Shown: one piece after another, positions 63,986 through 64,000 of the stretch
Position numbering within the stretch: position 1 is the first letter of the stretch
How the letters are laid out: every line of letters starts with the position of its first letter
Assembly: GCA_009760855.2 (NCBI GenBank)
Contig: WPIO01000052.1
Location: 987,001 to 1,051,000, forward strand
Length of the DNA: 64,000 nt
Direction: 5' to 3'
Source of the DNA: Cristatella mucedo
Lineage: Eukaryota > Bryozoa > Phylactolaemata > Cristatellidae
Translations under genes and position numbers: made by a program
Notes under the pieces: generated by a model
Database searches by the model: none
What the model saw: the letters and a program-made list of their open reading frames with translations, nothing else
What the model was told of the DNA's origin: nothing

Positions 63986-64000
63986 AAATTATGCATCTTA

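Overview
The window is nuclear DNA from an animal. Protein-coding exons are short, carry consensus GT..AG splice sites, and are separated by introns from about 90 bp to 5.7 kb. The rest is filled with non-LTR retrotransposons, tRNA-derived SINEs, a degraded Ty3/gypsy element, a hAT-type MITE and long dinucleotide repeats. I see no prokaryotic operon, CRISPR array, rRNA gene or free-standing tRNA gene. The lineage is uncertain. The long C-terminal tail of the histidine decarboxylase resembles, from memory, the tail of insect Hdc more than the vertebrate one, so an invertebrate, perhaps a lophotrochozoan, is favoured but not proven.

Three host genes can be assembled by joining exons by eye. (1) Minus strand, 104-6031: the first two coding exons of ERO1, the endoplasmic-reticulum disulfide oxidase; the rest lies left of the window. 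(2) Plus strand, 6484-17904: a complete nine-exon NDUFAF7, the mitochondrial complex I assembly arginine methyltransferase, 435 codons. It is head-to-head with ERO1, with 452 bp between the start codons. (3) Plus strand, 31775-55268: a complete twelve-exon histidine decarboxylase, 626 codons. It includes a 28-nt first coding exon, the PLP-binding lysine and the serine that separates histidine decarboxylase from aromatic amino acid decarboxylase.

Layout: 1-5911 is ERO1 intron 1 with nested repeats and a SPIN-like hAT MITE that has perfect 8-bp target duplications. 6032-6483 is the shared ERO1/NDUFAF7 promoter. 17905-30300 is a repeat-rich spacer with minisatellites and an interrupted LINE. 30380-33560 is a CpG-rich promoter and 5' region of HDC. 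31803-54635 holds the HDC introns with many SINE/LINE insertions and (CT)n, (GA)n, (TA)n and (TG)n tracts. 55269-57990 is CpG-rich 3' flank. 58480-63985 is a dead Ty3/gypsy element carrying three later insertions: a probable solo LTR, a 5'-truncated LINE and a SINE.

Two LINE families occur, called A and B here; both look like the CR1/L2/Jockey side of the non-LTR tree. Family A ends in a conserved hairpin followed by (ATT)n. A tRNA-derived SINE family (called SINE1) ends in the same hairpin sequence, which suggests that LINE A supplies its reverse transcriptase. A second tRNA-derived family (SINE2) has a different body. The three host genes do not form a pathway. They act in the ER (ERO1), in mitochondria (NDUFAF7) and in cytosolic histamine synthesis (HDC). 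I found no previously undescribed multi-gene system. The most interesting items are the hAT MITE, the nested retroelements, the LINE/SINE shared tail, a candidate unfolded-protein-response site upstream of ERO1, and complementary GA/CT tracts in the last HDC intron.
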